From assembly GCA_010405405.1 (NCBI GenBank), contig MU004247.1, positions 136,501 to 200,500 on the forward strand: DNA of 64,000 nt. The letters run 5' to 3'. The stretch comes from Microthyrium microscopicum (lineage: Eukaryota > Ascomycota > Dothideomycetes > Microthyriales > Microthyriaceae). The translations under genes were made by a program, and so were the position numbers. Every line of letters starts with the position of its first letter. Positions within the stretch are counted from its first letter, which is position 1. The notes below the pieces were generated by a model. That model made no database searches and was not told the origin of the DNA. It worked only from the letters and a program-made list of their open reading frames with translations. This document shows, piece by piece, positions 11,657 through 24,875 of this stretch.

Positions 11657-13718
11657 ATGGGTACCTATTACGGACTTTCTTCATCTCCAATCATACAGCC
11701 TCTCGATTGGCGAGAGTTTACTCCTAGATCCGCTCCACTAGTGACCCTAGCAGACCTCAACGCCCCATATGCTGAGCTATCAAACAGGGCTACGACTGTC
11801 AAACGTCGAAGCAAAAAAGCACAAACTCTGAGCGACAGCGATTGGGAGCCTTTCAAAGCGAAGATCATCTTTTTGTACCTTGAAAGACGCCTCAAGTTGG
11901 GGCAAGTAAAGCGCCGAATCGAGGACGACCATCCTGGCTTTACTGCTTCGTGAGTTATACTTGCAAATGTCTATTTCCTTGTACTAATTGCATATCAAGC
12001 CTTGCTCAGTACAAACAAATATTGAATCGATGGGAGGTAAGCAAGAATGTCAGGGAGGTGGAGATGCAACACATCGTCAAAAAGATGCAAATCAGGAAAC
12101 TGATTGAAAGAGGAAGAGATCTGCGATTCTACAGACGCTGGAACTTTGGTGGAAGCTACAAGAGAAAACTGGTTGAAAATAGGAAAATACACAGATGGAT
12201 GAAAGAGAATGACATTCCTCATGACGAATTATACTATCCCACTCTGGGTACAGGTAAAGTCAATTGACATCCATACATACGAGCTAAACTGATCTTTCCA
12301 CAGACACTCCACCAAACATCGACGCCGAGACTGAGTCCGAGGATGGATCGCCTTTCTCAGGCTCAGTGATCTTCCAAACACCATCCACAACCACAGAGGG
12401 ATCTGGCGAAGAACGGTCTCCAATCCTTTCATATATTCATCAAGTTTCTTCTGACCACGGTTCATTTCTTAGCAATGACGAATTCAATCGAAACTCTATC
12501 GCTGGCGCATCCTCAAACCAAACACTTAGACCGCCACTTCATATCCGAAATCATAGTTCTTCATCTTCGATGAACTCATGCCCATCTTCATCATCACTTG
12601 AAGATCAAGTCCAGTCGCGAGAGCACAACCTTCATATGCTGGACTTGCAAAGACAATTCGGAGCTACTTCCCTAGAAGAGGGCAAATACCGAGTTGCAGA
12701 GGAGGCTTTCAAGACGGTAGTCGAAGGTCTTGCATACTGCCATGGACCGGAAAACGATGCCACCATGTGTGCTCAACTGGAACTGGCCTCCGCTAAGCAA
12801 GAGCTTGGACACTACAAGGAAGCCGAGAAGATATGTCGAGAGGTCAATAATCACAGAACAGCAGTGCTTGGTCTATTACATCCGGACACTCTGGCCAGTA
12901 TGGCCCAGCTGACGATGGTGCTGGCAGACCTTGGCCGCATGGACGATTCAGAAATCATGGGCAAACAAGTGGCGGAACTGCGAGAACAAGAACTTGGACC
13001 CGAGCACAGAGATACGCTTAAGAGCAAGAACGACCTTGTGAAATTACACTTGATGCGAGGGAGATATGAGGAAGCTGAGGAATTGGGAGAACAACTTCGC
13101 GCCACCTATACCAGAACATTCGGCCTGGACGACAGAGATGCTCTAGCCTGTACCAGCAATATGGCGGAGGCTTATTCCTTACAGCGTAAATCCGATTTTG
13201 CCGAGTCGTTGACGCTGGTGATGATTGACGACTATACCAGAATCCATGGCCATGACCACCCTCTTGTATTGCGCAGCATGTCCAATCTGGTGGTCATATA
13301 CATCGAACACGAACATCCTCAACTGGACAAAGCGGCCGATCTGGGCGAGGCTCTACTACGAGCTCAAGAAGGAAATTTTGGCTGCGATCATCCAGACACA
13401 TTGACGACCATGAATAACTTAGCATACGTCTACATGGAACAGGGCCTCCTCAAGAAGGGTGAGAAGATGAGCATGAAAGCCCTTACGATATACGATAGTG
13501 GCGCTCTCGGCCAGAATCACCCAGATGCTGTGCTTTGCTTGGATACATATGCCTGCATTTTGGAACGACAGGATCGACTCGACGAAGCAATTGGACAAAT
13601 GGCCAGGTGTATCCGGCTGACAGATCCGAAGCATCCAGATAGGCTGGAATTTGTTGAGAAGATGGACGAGTGGTGCAGGAAATTGGAAGCAAGGAGAGCG
13701 CCACGCCGGCGCCTTTGA
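11657..13718 (+). CDS. Clr5-domain protein with kinesin-light-chain-type TPR repeats
   Basis: Three exons: 11657-11949, 12000-12253 and 12304-13718, giving 653 residues; both introns are 50 nt with GT-AG ends. Residues about 61-114, split by intron 1, match the fungal Clr5 domain (DWEPFKAKI ... HPGFTAS ... QYKQILNRWEVSKN). A low-complexity Ser/Thr-rich stretch follows, and from about residue 290 to the end there are roughly seven TPR units of about 42 residues carrying the HPDTL-type signature seen in kinesin-light-chain and fungal NLR-like TPRs. Clr5 was described in fission yeast as a factor in heterochromatic silencing; that this protein does the same is only a possibility. TPRs imply a protein-binding role. 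It is the first intact gene beside the RIP tract. Family assignment is firm, function unknown. Confidence 0.85.
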
Positions 13719-13842
13719 TATACGTATATATTGGCGAAAAGATTCAATATCACATCAATTTTCTTTCAGGGTAAAGCAACGTCTAGAAGTAACGCCGAAG
13801 CCGTAACGGCCATGCAAGCTAATCCCATCCCTCTTCTTACAC

Positions 13843-15288
13843 TCAAATTCCCCCAAGTGTAAGCTGCTCCCTGACCGCCTCAACAATCGGCGTCGAAGAA
13901 CCACTCTTCTCCGCCTTCAACAGCGCGATATTCTCTCTGAACGCAATATACTCACTATCCGCATATCCCAGAATGCCACTGATCTCGGTAGCCTGAAGAC
14001 CGCGAATTCTCTTGATTTCTGTGGACGAGTAGTTCACAATCGCACGACCGACTTCCACTGGCGCGGGATCGGACTTTTCGTAGTGTGGAGTTGTTGGCGT
14101 GTGAATGCTAGATGTTCCATTTGGTGTCGATGGACTTTCCTTCAGAGCGTGGGTGCTGGGTAATGTGGATCTTTTGACGACAAAAATGCGTACTGCTTCC
14201 TGCTGCGCGAACGTTCCTTCTACGTCGAGAATACCAGAGGGGAATAAATTTGCTTTGTCGGTGAGTGCTTTGTGGGCGTTTTCGTCAATGTAGATATTAC
14301 CGCTTGGACTGTAGATGTGTAGTAGCCAGAAATGGCGATCGCGTATTGGATTCTCTGCTGGGAGGAAGCGAGTATGCAATGGGACTTTGATATCATCGGA
14401 TGGATGCTCAATGCCTTCGATGATATTGCGTATGTTTCCGGGGAGGGAAGATATTGTGATGATGGTGGTTACTCCTACACTAGTTGCGCGTCTGGCGGCG
14501 ACGATTTTGGTGAACATGCCGCCAGTGCCTAGACTTGAGCCTCTGCTAGAGACGTCTGCTTCTAGGCTGTCAATATCGGAGACTACTTGGATTGGTTTGG
14601 CGTCTGGGTTGGAGCGTGGATTCTTGTCGTAGAGACACTCGACGTCTGTCATGAGGAAGAGGTAGTCTGCGTGGACCATGCCGGCTGTTATTGCGCTTAG
14701 AGTGTCGTTGTCGCCGAATTTGATCTCTGTTACTGCCAAGGTGTCGTTCTCATTGACAATTGGAATGACTCCGTATTCAAGTAGCTGGAAAAACGTCTTT
14801 TGGGCATTGAGATACTGTGTGCGGTCGGCGATGTCGTTGCGCGTCAATAGAACCTGGGCTACTGGCTGGCGGTAGTGAGAGAACAGTTGATCCCATAAGC
14901 TCATCAGTCTACATTGACCGATGGCTGCTAGGGCTTGTAGTTTGTCGAGTTGCTTTGGACGTTTATCGAATTTCATGTCTTGTGCTTCCATGCGTTGCAT
15001 GCCGACACCAATGGCGCCAGACGAGACGATGATGACTTTGTGGCCGGCATGTTGAAGCTTGACGGCGGTATCAACAATCAAACTGAGGATTGGTAGCAGC
15101 GGTTCATGAGTTTTCTCATCCACAATTGAACTGGTTCCTGAAGAGAGGAAGTTAGAGAAATTTCCCAAAAGAAAAAGTGCAAGCAAGCCACAAGGCTGGC
15201 GTTACAAGGGTGAGATCCACACTTAAATGTTGACGGGACGGTTGACATGCTTACCCAGCTTTATAACGATTGTAAGATGTTTCTTCAT
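13843..15288 (-). CDS. PRO1: glutamate 5-kinase (proline biosynthesis)
   Basis: Two exons, 15255-15288 and 13843-15137, giving 442 residues. The first exon encodes MKKHLTIVIKL and the 117-nt intron falls inside the conserved KLGTSS start of the kinase fold. The enzyme phosphorylates L-glutamate with ATP to gamma-glutamyl phosphate, the first and feedback-controlled step of proline synthesis, in the cytosol. Seen motifs: VSSGAIGVGMQR, VNENDT, FGDNDTLSA and GTGGMFTKIVAA of the amino-acid kinase family, then a C-terminal PUA domain (about residues 350-430, with AIVNYSSTEIKRIRG). A Ser/Thr/Pro-rich insert sits just before the PUA part. Length fits fungal orthologues. It is transcribed away from the ATP23 gene, with 275 bp between the start codons. 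Confidence 0.95.
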
Positions 15289-15563
15289 GATCAAGTTTGT
15301 ATCACGAAGTCAAAAACGCGTTCAACTACACTTTGAGAAGTATTGGAGAGAATAATTGGAAAGAGAGAGCAGAAGTAGAGTCATCAACAAAGTACCGACA
15401 CTTGACACCAAAAATCTCGAACCCTGATCCATCCGCCTGACTTTTTTTCAACGCCCTTTCATCTACAACTTCATTACAATCCGACCAATTCCACCCTGAT
15501 GTCCCGAGGCTACGCGATCAATCACCTTCCTCAATAACCCTCCTCACGCTGCATATCGCCATC
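15289..15563. promoter_or_regulatory. divergent promoter, PRO1 / ATP23
   Basis: The 275 bp between two head-to-head start codons must serve both genes. The ATP23 side is C/T-rich with few G residues, as is common just before fungal start codons. No specific binding site was identified. Confidence 0.5.
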
Positions 15564-16317
15564 ATGTCGAACAACGCCTCTTCCCCTTCCGCGAACCTAT
15601 CGCCTCCACCCTCCGAACCACCCATCGACAAAACCTTCTACACATGGACAACACTCTTCAAAGCCATGCTCGGCACCGCCACGCAATCCGAAATAAAATC
15701 CTACAACGACGCCTACGATACCCTACACATCGAATCGCAATGCCGACGCTGCGAATCCAACCGCGATTGGCTCTTCGCCTACTCTCCCATAATCCGCTTC
15801 CTGCGCAAAGAATGCGACGCCCTAGGCGGCTACATCGGACCTGAAAACGTCCGCTGTAGGAACTGCACCGGCAAACAACGAGGAGGCTTCGATCCACAAT
15901 ACGGCATATTACTATGCGCGAATACGGAGATGAAGAGGGGGAGACTGGAGGAGACGATGGCGCATGAGATGGTGCACGCGTATGACAGTTTGAGGTGGAA
16001 ATTTGATGGTGGGGATGTTAGGCATGCGGCTTGTACGGAGGTAAGTGAATGTGTTCCTACTAATGGGGCAAGACTGATGATGAGCGTAGATTCGGGCGAG
16101 TATGCTGAGTGGCGAGTGTAGATTTATGAGGCAGTTTTGGGGCGAAGGGAATTATCGATTTGTCAAGGCTTTTCAGACGTGTGTACGGAATAGGGCGGCG
16201 TTGAGCGTGTTGAAGAGACCGCAGGTTAAGAGCAGGGCGGAGGCGGATAAGGTGGTGAATTCGGTGTGGGAGAGCTGTTTTAATGATACGAGGCCGTTTG
16301 ATGAGATCTACAAATGA
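15564..16317 (+). CDS. ATP23: mitochondrial inner membrane protease ATP23
   Basis: Two exons, 15564-16040 and 16090-16317, with a 49-nt intron, giving 234 residues. ATP23 is a zinc metalloprotease of the intermembrane space that matures subunit 6 (Atp6) of ATP synthase and helps assemble the Fo part. The zinc site HEMVH is at residues 134-138, preceded by the Cys-rich region typical of the family (CRRC, CRNC) and followed by AYDSLRWKFD and the conserved RASMLSGECRF segment right after the intron. Like its relatives it has no cleavable targeting signal; import by the Mia40 oxidative route is known for the family. The 3' end faces the ARO gene tail to tail (253 bp). Confidence 0.95.
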
Positions 16318-16570
16318 GGATCGTTGCTGGCTTTGGTGTGTTTTTGATACCCTTGGATTGTATATACTGTACGATATATGGATACTTTGGTCGCATAGCA
16401 TGGAGTTGAGGATGGCAATGGAAATCACAACTCCCTAGATTTATAGATGGCCGAGGATTATATGATATTATTGATATTACATTATGATAGCCAAAATCAC
16501 TTTTATCTAATCCTCGACCAATGCAATCCCTCATTTTGAACCCAGACTCAAGTTTGATATCACAAAACCA

Positions 16571-17715
<1,145 letters not shown>

Positions 17716-19539
17716 TTTGGAGGATTCGGAATTTGATGTGGAAATACTGCTGTGGGGAATGGAAGAGGGGTTTCGTTAGTATGACGGCTGTACCTTCAAA
17801 TTCAATTCGAAGGCGATGGATGAAGTTGTGAAGAGTTTTGGAGAGATTTTTAAGAATCAAGATGTTGCTGCTGGAGATTTTATGTACTAGCGGTGAGTCA
17901 ATGGATAGTAGCTTGACAGCTCAATGGTTGAGAAAAGCGGCATGTAGTGACTCCAATCAACCAGTCATCAATCAATAACAGGGCGTGAAGCAGTAGTTGG
18001 TACAACTTCAATCTTCCTTTGGAATAATTACTACTAGTACTCCATATGGCATACGCACAGTAGCTTACCAAATGGCAGGTTCATTCCTCATTCCTCCCTT
18101 CTTTTGTACGCCGGTAGCTATGACATGAGGTTATTTCAACCTCACTATTGCCACATTGAGCATTATGACCTGTGGCTCCACCATGTTCAACTCAAACTGT
18201 CAGCGAGCGCCATTATTCCCCTTGATCTTTGACTCTTCTGGAATATTCCGCCATCCTAGACGCAGGTACAGAAAATTCAAATCTGACAACATGATCCCTT
18301 AAGACGATCCAACCCTCCAGAAGCAGAATGACGAATTTGCTGAGTCGTCATAGAACAAAGCATTGGGCTTCTTGTTTGAATGAAGTTTCCAAACGACGAT
18401 CTGGAGGTATCGCTAGATCGGGATAAGATCCTGGACAAAACCGACTGCAGAGTACTGCGTAACACGATCATGTTGAGCTTCTACGCCCATGGGTGTACCT
18501 ACTTAGTCGATCGTGCTGGTCAATCAGACAACGTGTGCAGCAATGATTCCAGATGGAGATCTAGGTGGATAGACATGTGGGCGGAGATATCCGACCTGCC
18601 TGGAGAGATCACTTGCATGCGCATGACAGATGTAGCAGATGTAGCTCAATGGGTGAAGGGTTCAAACGACATTGCAGCGGGTCTAGTACGATCCAAGGAC
18701 ATCAAGCCTGACGAAACAGTCTAGTGGGGTCCAAACGACTTGGTGGTAGATTTGGCGAAATATTATTCTGATGAGGATTGTTGCGGAGCCGAATATGATG
18801 GGGTTGTGATGTCGAGGGAACAACAAAAGATAGCAAAACCACAAGTACCGGTGGTAGTTACATGATTTAATGTGATTACCTCGGCGGGATTGCTGGGAAA
18901 GGATACCATGAGCGAAGAGCGAGAGAAAGCTTGGAGCCCAGTTCAATGTTTGAAATTAAGGGAGCAATCCGAGCAAAGCACTCGAAACATGGACGCTGGC
19001 ATTAAAGACTGTATGGATTAGGATTGGCCAACTTTATACTTTGTCTCTCACGGAAAAGGGTGAAACTCCCGCAACCTCGAGCATCTCTACGCAGTAATAC
19101 TGCCAGCCTGCCATCACACTCCAAACATCGAACCAACAAGACTCGTCTCCACCTGAAAAGACCATCTCTGGTTTGCTGCAGTCAAGCACAGTACTCCGTA
19201 GCACCAGATCAACCACTCAGCAACGCCCTATTTCTCCCCACCTCTTCCAGCAACGGCCAGTCTGAGCCCCTATCATCCATCAGACCATCCTCCTTCAAGA
19301 ACACCCCACAATCCTCTTTGACAAGTTTGCATTTACAAGGCATTCGTGGCATCCAACATTCAGCACAGCCCGGAAACGTCCTCCGCTTGCGCAACACCTC
19401 ACTACCAACACCAATACACTGCCACTGACACTACCGCTGCTGGCACTGCCGCAACCTCGCTGTTTCCATATACTCTTGCCAGCTCTCCTACTGATGCCAT
19501 CTTTTGCTTGATCATTCAACTCGCATTACACTACCCGCT
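17716..19539. other. intergenic, one weak small ORF
   Basis: 1.8 kb between the DAHP synthase start and the next gene. The right third (about 19.0-19.54 kb) is C/A-rich and low in G on the plus strand, as expected of a long fungal 5' leader for the gene starting at 19540. One ATG-started frame at 18380-18724 is listed separately. Nothing else is supported. Confidence 0.4.
18380..18724 (+). CDS. possible small orphan protein, 114 aa
   Basis: An uninterrupted ATG-to-TAG frame with a balanced amino-acid mix, several Cys residues and an acidic end, no hydrophobic signal and no recognised domain. It lies alone in an intergenic gap, and no intron was found that would lengthen it. It may well be a chance frame. 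Confidence 0.2.
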   Translation: MKFPNDDLEVSLDRDKILDKTDCRVLRNTIMLSFYAHGCTYLVDRAGQSDNVCSNDSRWRSRWIDMWAEISDLPGEITCMRMTDVADVAQWVKGSNDIAAGLVRSKDIKPDETV

Positions 19540-20628
19540 ATGGATCCCTTCACGCTCCATGTGAGCAAGAAACGCTCTCGCCCGCTTGATGACGATGCGC
19601 TGCTTTGCAATATGGATCTTATGGAAGACCCTGTAAAGGTACGTTTGAACAATGTGATGATCGAGGGACTCGCGTTGACCTTGTTTTGTTCACAATGCTA
19701 ATCCATCCCATAGCGACGGAGAAACGAGACATTCGGCGATCTCGAGCTCAATAATTCAGATCAGGCTCCTCTCTTTGCGAGTTTCAGCGCAACCACAGCA
19801 CCAACGCGTCCTCCTCTTTTCCGAGCAAACACCCTTCCATTTCGCCTCCCATCATTTCCTCCCCTGAAATCACTCTCCACACTAGAAGCTACCACTACCT
19901 CGTCAGATTACTCGAGCCCAGGATCAGCCTCTCCAACCTCTCTCGCGTCCCTTCCAACATCCACCACCGACCATGGCGACATGAATATGGATATGGACAT
20001 GGACATGGATGATGACAAAGTCGATATCCGCGGCTCTTTATCACCCACATCACCATTCCAATTACCGAACCGACCACCCAAAATCATCGCTCCACCACGA
20101 TTACAAGAAGGAAGCCATTTTAGCTACGGGCGCCTACCAACCCCTATATCCTCCCATTCGCAAACCGCCAGTCCACAAAATATGTTTGCAAGCGGTAGAA
20201 TACCAACGCCCATACATCCACATTTTCCTCACTCGGACTCATACAACCATCCCCACGGACTAATGTCACCCTCTCAACCATCGACTTCAGCGCTTTTCAG
20301 TGGTCATTCGCCAATCCGACTACTACCTGGTCATTCTCCCAATCGGCCTATGCCTTCGCCAATTCGCGAAGATAGCATGGATGACGCGACCACGGACTTT
20401 GCAGGAAGTCAGTTATCAAGACTAAGCGTCAATGAATCCATGATGGATATGGATGAAGGAAGTCTAATTGAACCTGGCCCATATTCACCAACGGATACGC
20501 CGAGAAAAGGGCGTGCACGGAGCGGTGCGATGTTGTCACCTAATAAGCGCCTTTTCATTGGATATATGTCCGACTGCGAGAAGTGCCGCATGAATGTGCC
20601 GGGCCATTCTGTACATATTCTTAGTTGA
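19540..20628 (+). CDS. conserved fungal protein, Ser/Pro-rich with CxxC tail
   Basis: Two exons, 19540-19638 and 19714-20628, with a 75-nt intron, giving 337 residues. Most of the protein is disordered and rich in Ser, Pro and Thr, with several SPTSP/TP sites that could be phosphorylated by proline-directed kinases, and a Met-Asp run (MNMDMDMDMD). The start has a basic patch (KKRSRP) and RRR at the exon join, possible nuclear signals. The last 25 residues are different: ordered-looking, with GYMSDCEKCRMNVPGHSVHI, a short Cys-pair/His motif that I recall from uncharacterised ascomycete proteins. Function unknown; regulatory or chromatin-linked work is a guess. Confidence 0.75.
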
Positions 20629-21164
20629 ATGTGCACATGACGCGGTCATTACTATTACGAAGTTACGATGCTTAGCCAGCCCGGGAATGTTGGTTAGACA
20701 TGTGGATGGGATGCTCTGAAAGGCAGGTTTACAGAGACTGCGCGGAACATTGTTTTGACTTGTATTATATTATTCATACTGTATCTCTAGGGTGAGATGA
20801 ATTAACCCATTCTACACATCATGGCAGCGTGTTCTACAGATGAGAATCTCCATCCATTCATCCTCTCGGTCATATATTACCTACTACAGCGTGAAATCAT
20901 GGGGTATAGGGAATGGTAATGAGAGAATTCTTCGAGGAAAGAGCGCCCGCATGGAGTTTAAAGGACGTTAAAGGCATGTTGTAAGTCGCCATTCTTTCTA
21001 TTCCATGTCTTTCTACCGTTCGAATGTTCGACGTCCTTTCTATATACTTGTACCGTCGTTCTTTTTTCCCAAAGGGTTCTCTTACTATTATCGAGCTACA
21101 ACTCCCATCCACTGTATGATCGTTTTTCGTACCAAACGGACTACCTCAATCATACACTGATTCT
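20629..21164. other. intergenic between convergent genes
   Basis: 536 bp holding the 3' ends of the CxxC-tail gene (plus) and the inositol monophosphatase gene (minus). AT-rich patches near 20.76-20.88 kb could carry polyadenylation signals. No gene seen. Confidence 0.4.
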
Positions 21165-22233
21165 TTACCCACCTACCTCGAACTTGCCCTCAACGAATCC
21201 CCAAAATTCCTCTATAAAAGCCTTTTGCCCTTTGCTCACTTTCATCACCTCCTGTCCCTCTGCCACTCCCTTCACCGTCTCCCCTTCTTTCGCATCGCCA
21301 TCAGCCCGAATAGCAAAGTACCTCCTCGTCTCCAACCCAGCTTCCCATTCCCCTGGATTCGCACCAACAACGCATCCTCCTGCTTCTATGAGAATACACC
21401 AACCCGCGCAAACGTCCCAAGCCCAGCATCCGGCCTCCCAGTATGCGTCTAAGCTACTTGCTGCAACACCGCATAGATTCAATGCGGCGCTGCCAAAGCT
21501 ACGAAGACTATGCGCCATCGCCCCACCCTCTTCTTTCGCCCTTACTAATCGTGCGAAAGTATCGATCTTAACCTTCATATCATTCCCTGACCGATCCGAT
21601 CCCCACTCCACACACAACTGCGCACCTCCCACGCCCGTGAGGGGGCTCGGTTGTCTCAACGGTAGCTTCTCCCTTGAACTCGGCTCTTCATTCGGTCGTC
21701 CAGGAAACGTGGTAGTAAGCCACGCGCCATGTCCACGTATCCCAGAATATAACAGGCCAGAGAACGGCGCATATACAACACCAACGTACGGCGTATAATT
21801 TATCGCAAGGCCGAGGGAGATGGAGACGTATGGATGTGCGTGCACAAAGTTTGTGGTGCCGTCTATCGGGTCGACTATGAATGTCGGGGATGATGTTAGA
21901 TTCATTTGGCCGGGGACATAAGTTTCTTCGCCTATGAATTTTATGTCTGGGTATTTGGTATTGAGGGCGGTGGATATGTATGTTTCGACGGCTTTGTCGG
22001 TTTCTGTTACTAAATCGACGGCTGGAGAGATACATTAGCAGGAGGTTATGGAATGGTAGGAGGGGGAGGGAGGTTTAGGGAAGGCCTATGGTACCGTTCT
22101 TTTTGGTATCGGAGGTGTTGGTTGTTGGTCTGGCGGCGAGGATCTTTTCGCCTGCTTGATGGGCTATTGTTATAAGGAAGTCGTGGATTTCTTGGAGCTT
22201 GGAATCTTCCATGGCTGCGGCTGGTTTGAGCAT
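21165..22233 (-). CDS. inositol monophosphatase family enzyme
   Basis: Two exons, 22095-22233 and 21165-22021, giving 331 residues from the first ATG; a second in-frame ATG at 22212 is an alternative start. The family hydrolyses inositol monophosphates to free inositol using magnesium and is the target of lithium. The three metal-site signatures are present: GEET, DPIDGTTNFVH and WDVCAG (the usual WDxAAG with Cys for Ala). In filamentous fungi the same fold includes QutG-like proteins of the quinate cluster; no other quinate genes are next to it, so plain inositol metabolism is likelier. The substrate is inferred from the family only. Head to head with the EFM7 gene. Confidence 0.92.
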
Positions 22234-22655
22234 GATATTAAGCTGTGAAGTTGCAGTGTTGCTGGAAGCTGGAAGCTGGATATAAGTACCTACTCTATGG
22301 AAGCAACGGTGCTATGCATTTCGCACGTGGGAGTCCCCGCCAATGGAAGTTCTATAGCTTGACCGAAATCGGTACCAGGAGTTTAAGCCTTCGAACTTTA
22401 TTATTAGTGCGTATATAAAATAATACAACACTGAGATAGAGCACTTCATATGTTCCACCGCCAGCACGCAACTCGTTTCCAAAGTTGGGGCGGTCTTGAC
22501 AAGGCTGAGATTAGGCTGAAAATTTATGACGAGAATCGCAACGCAAAATAGTAACACCTCCAAAAGCAATATCGAGGCACATAATTGGCACATTCTCATC
22601 ATCCTCACAGTTCTGTTCAGTCGGAAATGAGTCACCACCGACTCAACTCAACAAC
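22234..22655. promoter_or_regulatory. divergent promoter, IMPase / EFM7
   Basis: 422 bp between two divergent start codons. No defined site was recognised. Confidence 0.4.
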
Positions 22656-23580
22656 ATGGCCAGTGACCACGACGACGAATACGGCGATCTATTCCAAGAC
22701 CCCGAAGGTTTTTATCAAGGCGAAAAGCCTTTTAGCTTTCAAACCCACACGCTCAAAACTGGTGTCGAACTCAAACTTCGTCTGGTCGGACATAATCCGC
22801 TATGGGTACTCGCCTAAATATTTCCATGAGCTTCTCATCTTACCATCAATAGGGTCATATTCTTTGGAATGCTGGCAAAGTCATCTCTGATTATATCGAA
22901 AACTTACCACCAAATTCATTTCCTGGAAAATATGTCCTCGAGTTCGGAGCAGGAGCAGGACTACCAAGTTTAGTTTCGAGTCTCTATGGGGCTGCTCAAG
23001 TCGTCGTAACTGATTACCCTGATCAAGAATTGATTGAAAATCTCCAATATAACATTCAAAACTGCTGTGTCCAGTTAGATCAACACAAAATAGCTGCAGA
23101 GGTACGTTAGTATTCTATCACTATTACAACTTCTCACACCTTACAGGGTTTTCTATGGGGAGCTTCACCAGAGCCGCTAAAAGCCCATTTACCAAGACAC
23201 GATCAGTCCGGCTTCAACATTTTAATACTTGCCGATCTATTATTTAACCACTCCGAACACGGAAAGCTTGTACAATCGGTACTAGATACTATGATCCATC
23301 ACCAAGACTCCTACGCTTTAGTATTCTTCACTCCATATCGGCCATGGCTCTTGGAAAAAGATCTAGCATTCTTTGATCTCGCAAAACAACACGGTCTTGC
23401 TGTGGAAAAACTATTCGAAGATGTCATGGATAAAGCCTTATTCGAAAACGACCCCGGAGTAAGTTTTGAGAAGAACTCGGACATTCTCGTCTCCAAGGTC
23501 TAAATGAACAACTAATTTCTTAACAGGACGAAAAGCTACGTAGAACAGTATACGCATACAAACTACGCTATTCAACATGA
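22656..23580 (+). CDS. EFM7: EFM7-type eEF1A N-terminal/lysine methyltransferase
   Basis: Four exons (22656-22805, 22853-23101, 23147-23458, 23527-23580) with introns of 47, 45 and 68 nt give 254 residues. This is the family once called nicotinamide N-methyltransferase (NNT1); in yeast Efm7 methylates the N-terminal Gly and Lys-3 of elongation factor 1A. Visible are the N-terminal DLFQDPEGFYQ block, the TGVELKLRLVGHNPLWGH segment across intron 1, the SAM-binding LEFGAGAGLPSL, the acidic VVTDYPD, and the closing DEKLRRTVYAYKLR. Every intron keeps phase and the last exon is only 54 nt. Length and motif order match the family well. Confidence 0.92.
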
Positions 23581-24875
23581 TCGTCACCAAGAAACCTAAG
23601 TAGATCCACCTGCCGTTGAAACAAGCACAATAAATGTTCGGACCAAGAAGCAATTATCCTTTAACCTGAACGCCCCAATGATGTTGTGTTTCAAGTCAGC
23701 TCCAATAAATGTTTGGACCTCATTCGCATGGTATGTTTTGACCTCCTCATAATGTTTGGGCCATGATTAGATGGACTAGAATTGAACTGCCAATTCTTGG
23801 CTGCGCATCTGATCACTGGAAATGCAACGAATTGGCTGGCAAATAGCCATCCGTTTAATCTATATGCGATAAGCGAGTGTGACTTTCCAAGAACCTAGGA
23901 ACGTCAGTTGCTCTTTATACCCTTTCCTCGAAATTCGAGTAAAATATTGTCTTTTTGAACTCTTATGTAGTTGAATTTCTTAGATTTCACGAATCAATAG
24001 TTCAATTCTTAGGAACTCATAGGTAGTTCAAAGCATGGACCTGCGTCAGAGCACAGTGTCAAGTATATTGAGCGTAACTAAACAGGTTTGACAGGACAAG
24101 GGCCTAGATTATTTCTCTTTATCACTCGGCACTTTATAGCGATCTAAGGTTTGCTGCTTGGCTTCAGGATACGAGTGATCCCCATCATCCTAGAGTTGCT
24201 TGTTTGCTCGTCAATCGAAAATCCGTCCATAACGTTCTCGCGCGATGAAAATCTTGCCCGATATTGGCTGGACCAAGGAAATCAAGCATTTCCACGATCG
24301 GGAATTATTAGAGTTTTTGCCACTGAGCGGCCTAGAACACTCATACATATCTCGACTTTTGATTCTACTACAGTGAGATGATACATACTTACTTAGGCTT
24401 CGACCTTTTGGCTTCTTGAACAGACTGGTCATTATGACGAGTATAAGGCATACACTTGCTTCCGACCCCTCTACTACTGTAAACCATTCAATCTAACAGT
24501 TTCGCAGTAGACAAGGATATGAGAGTTGGGGGCATCTTCCTGCTTGCAGGGCAACCTGGTATATCAACTTCGATAATTTAATTATCCTCAGATTACCAGC
24601 GACCACTGCCCTCTTTTGTGGTCCCCAAAAAACCGGGGGAATATGAACTAGGTAAGGCTTGAACACAATGCCAATTTACTTAGAGAGTCCCTGACGCATA
24701 CGCGTCTGCTTCGTTGGACTTTGAAATGCTATTTTAGTATCTATATCATCATGATGGATGTGGGATTCATGTTACTTCTGGCTACCAAGATATGATCCTT
24801 CATTCCTTCACATTTCTCTTCTTGAGATAGACACTTTTCGGAATTCTTTTCTTTGCTGACCGTTTGATCGAAATT
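23581..24875. other. intergenic, no gene seen
   Basis: 1.3 kb before the sulfate permease. Small frames such as 24151-24381 have no resemblance to known families. It should include the permease promoter, which in other fungi is controlled by a sulfur-responsive bZIP factor (CYS3/MetR); I did not find a site I would defend. Confidence 0.4.

Noticed and set aside
21184-21798. Plus-strand frame of 204 residues, Pro/Ser-rich
   Set aside because: It is the antisense shadow of the inositol monophosphatase gene; the minus strand carries all the family motifs.
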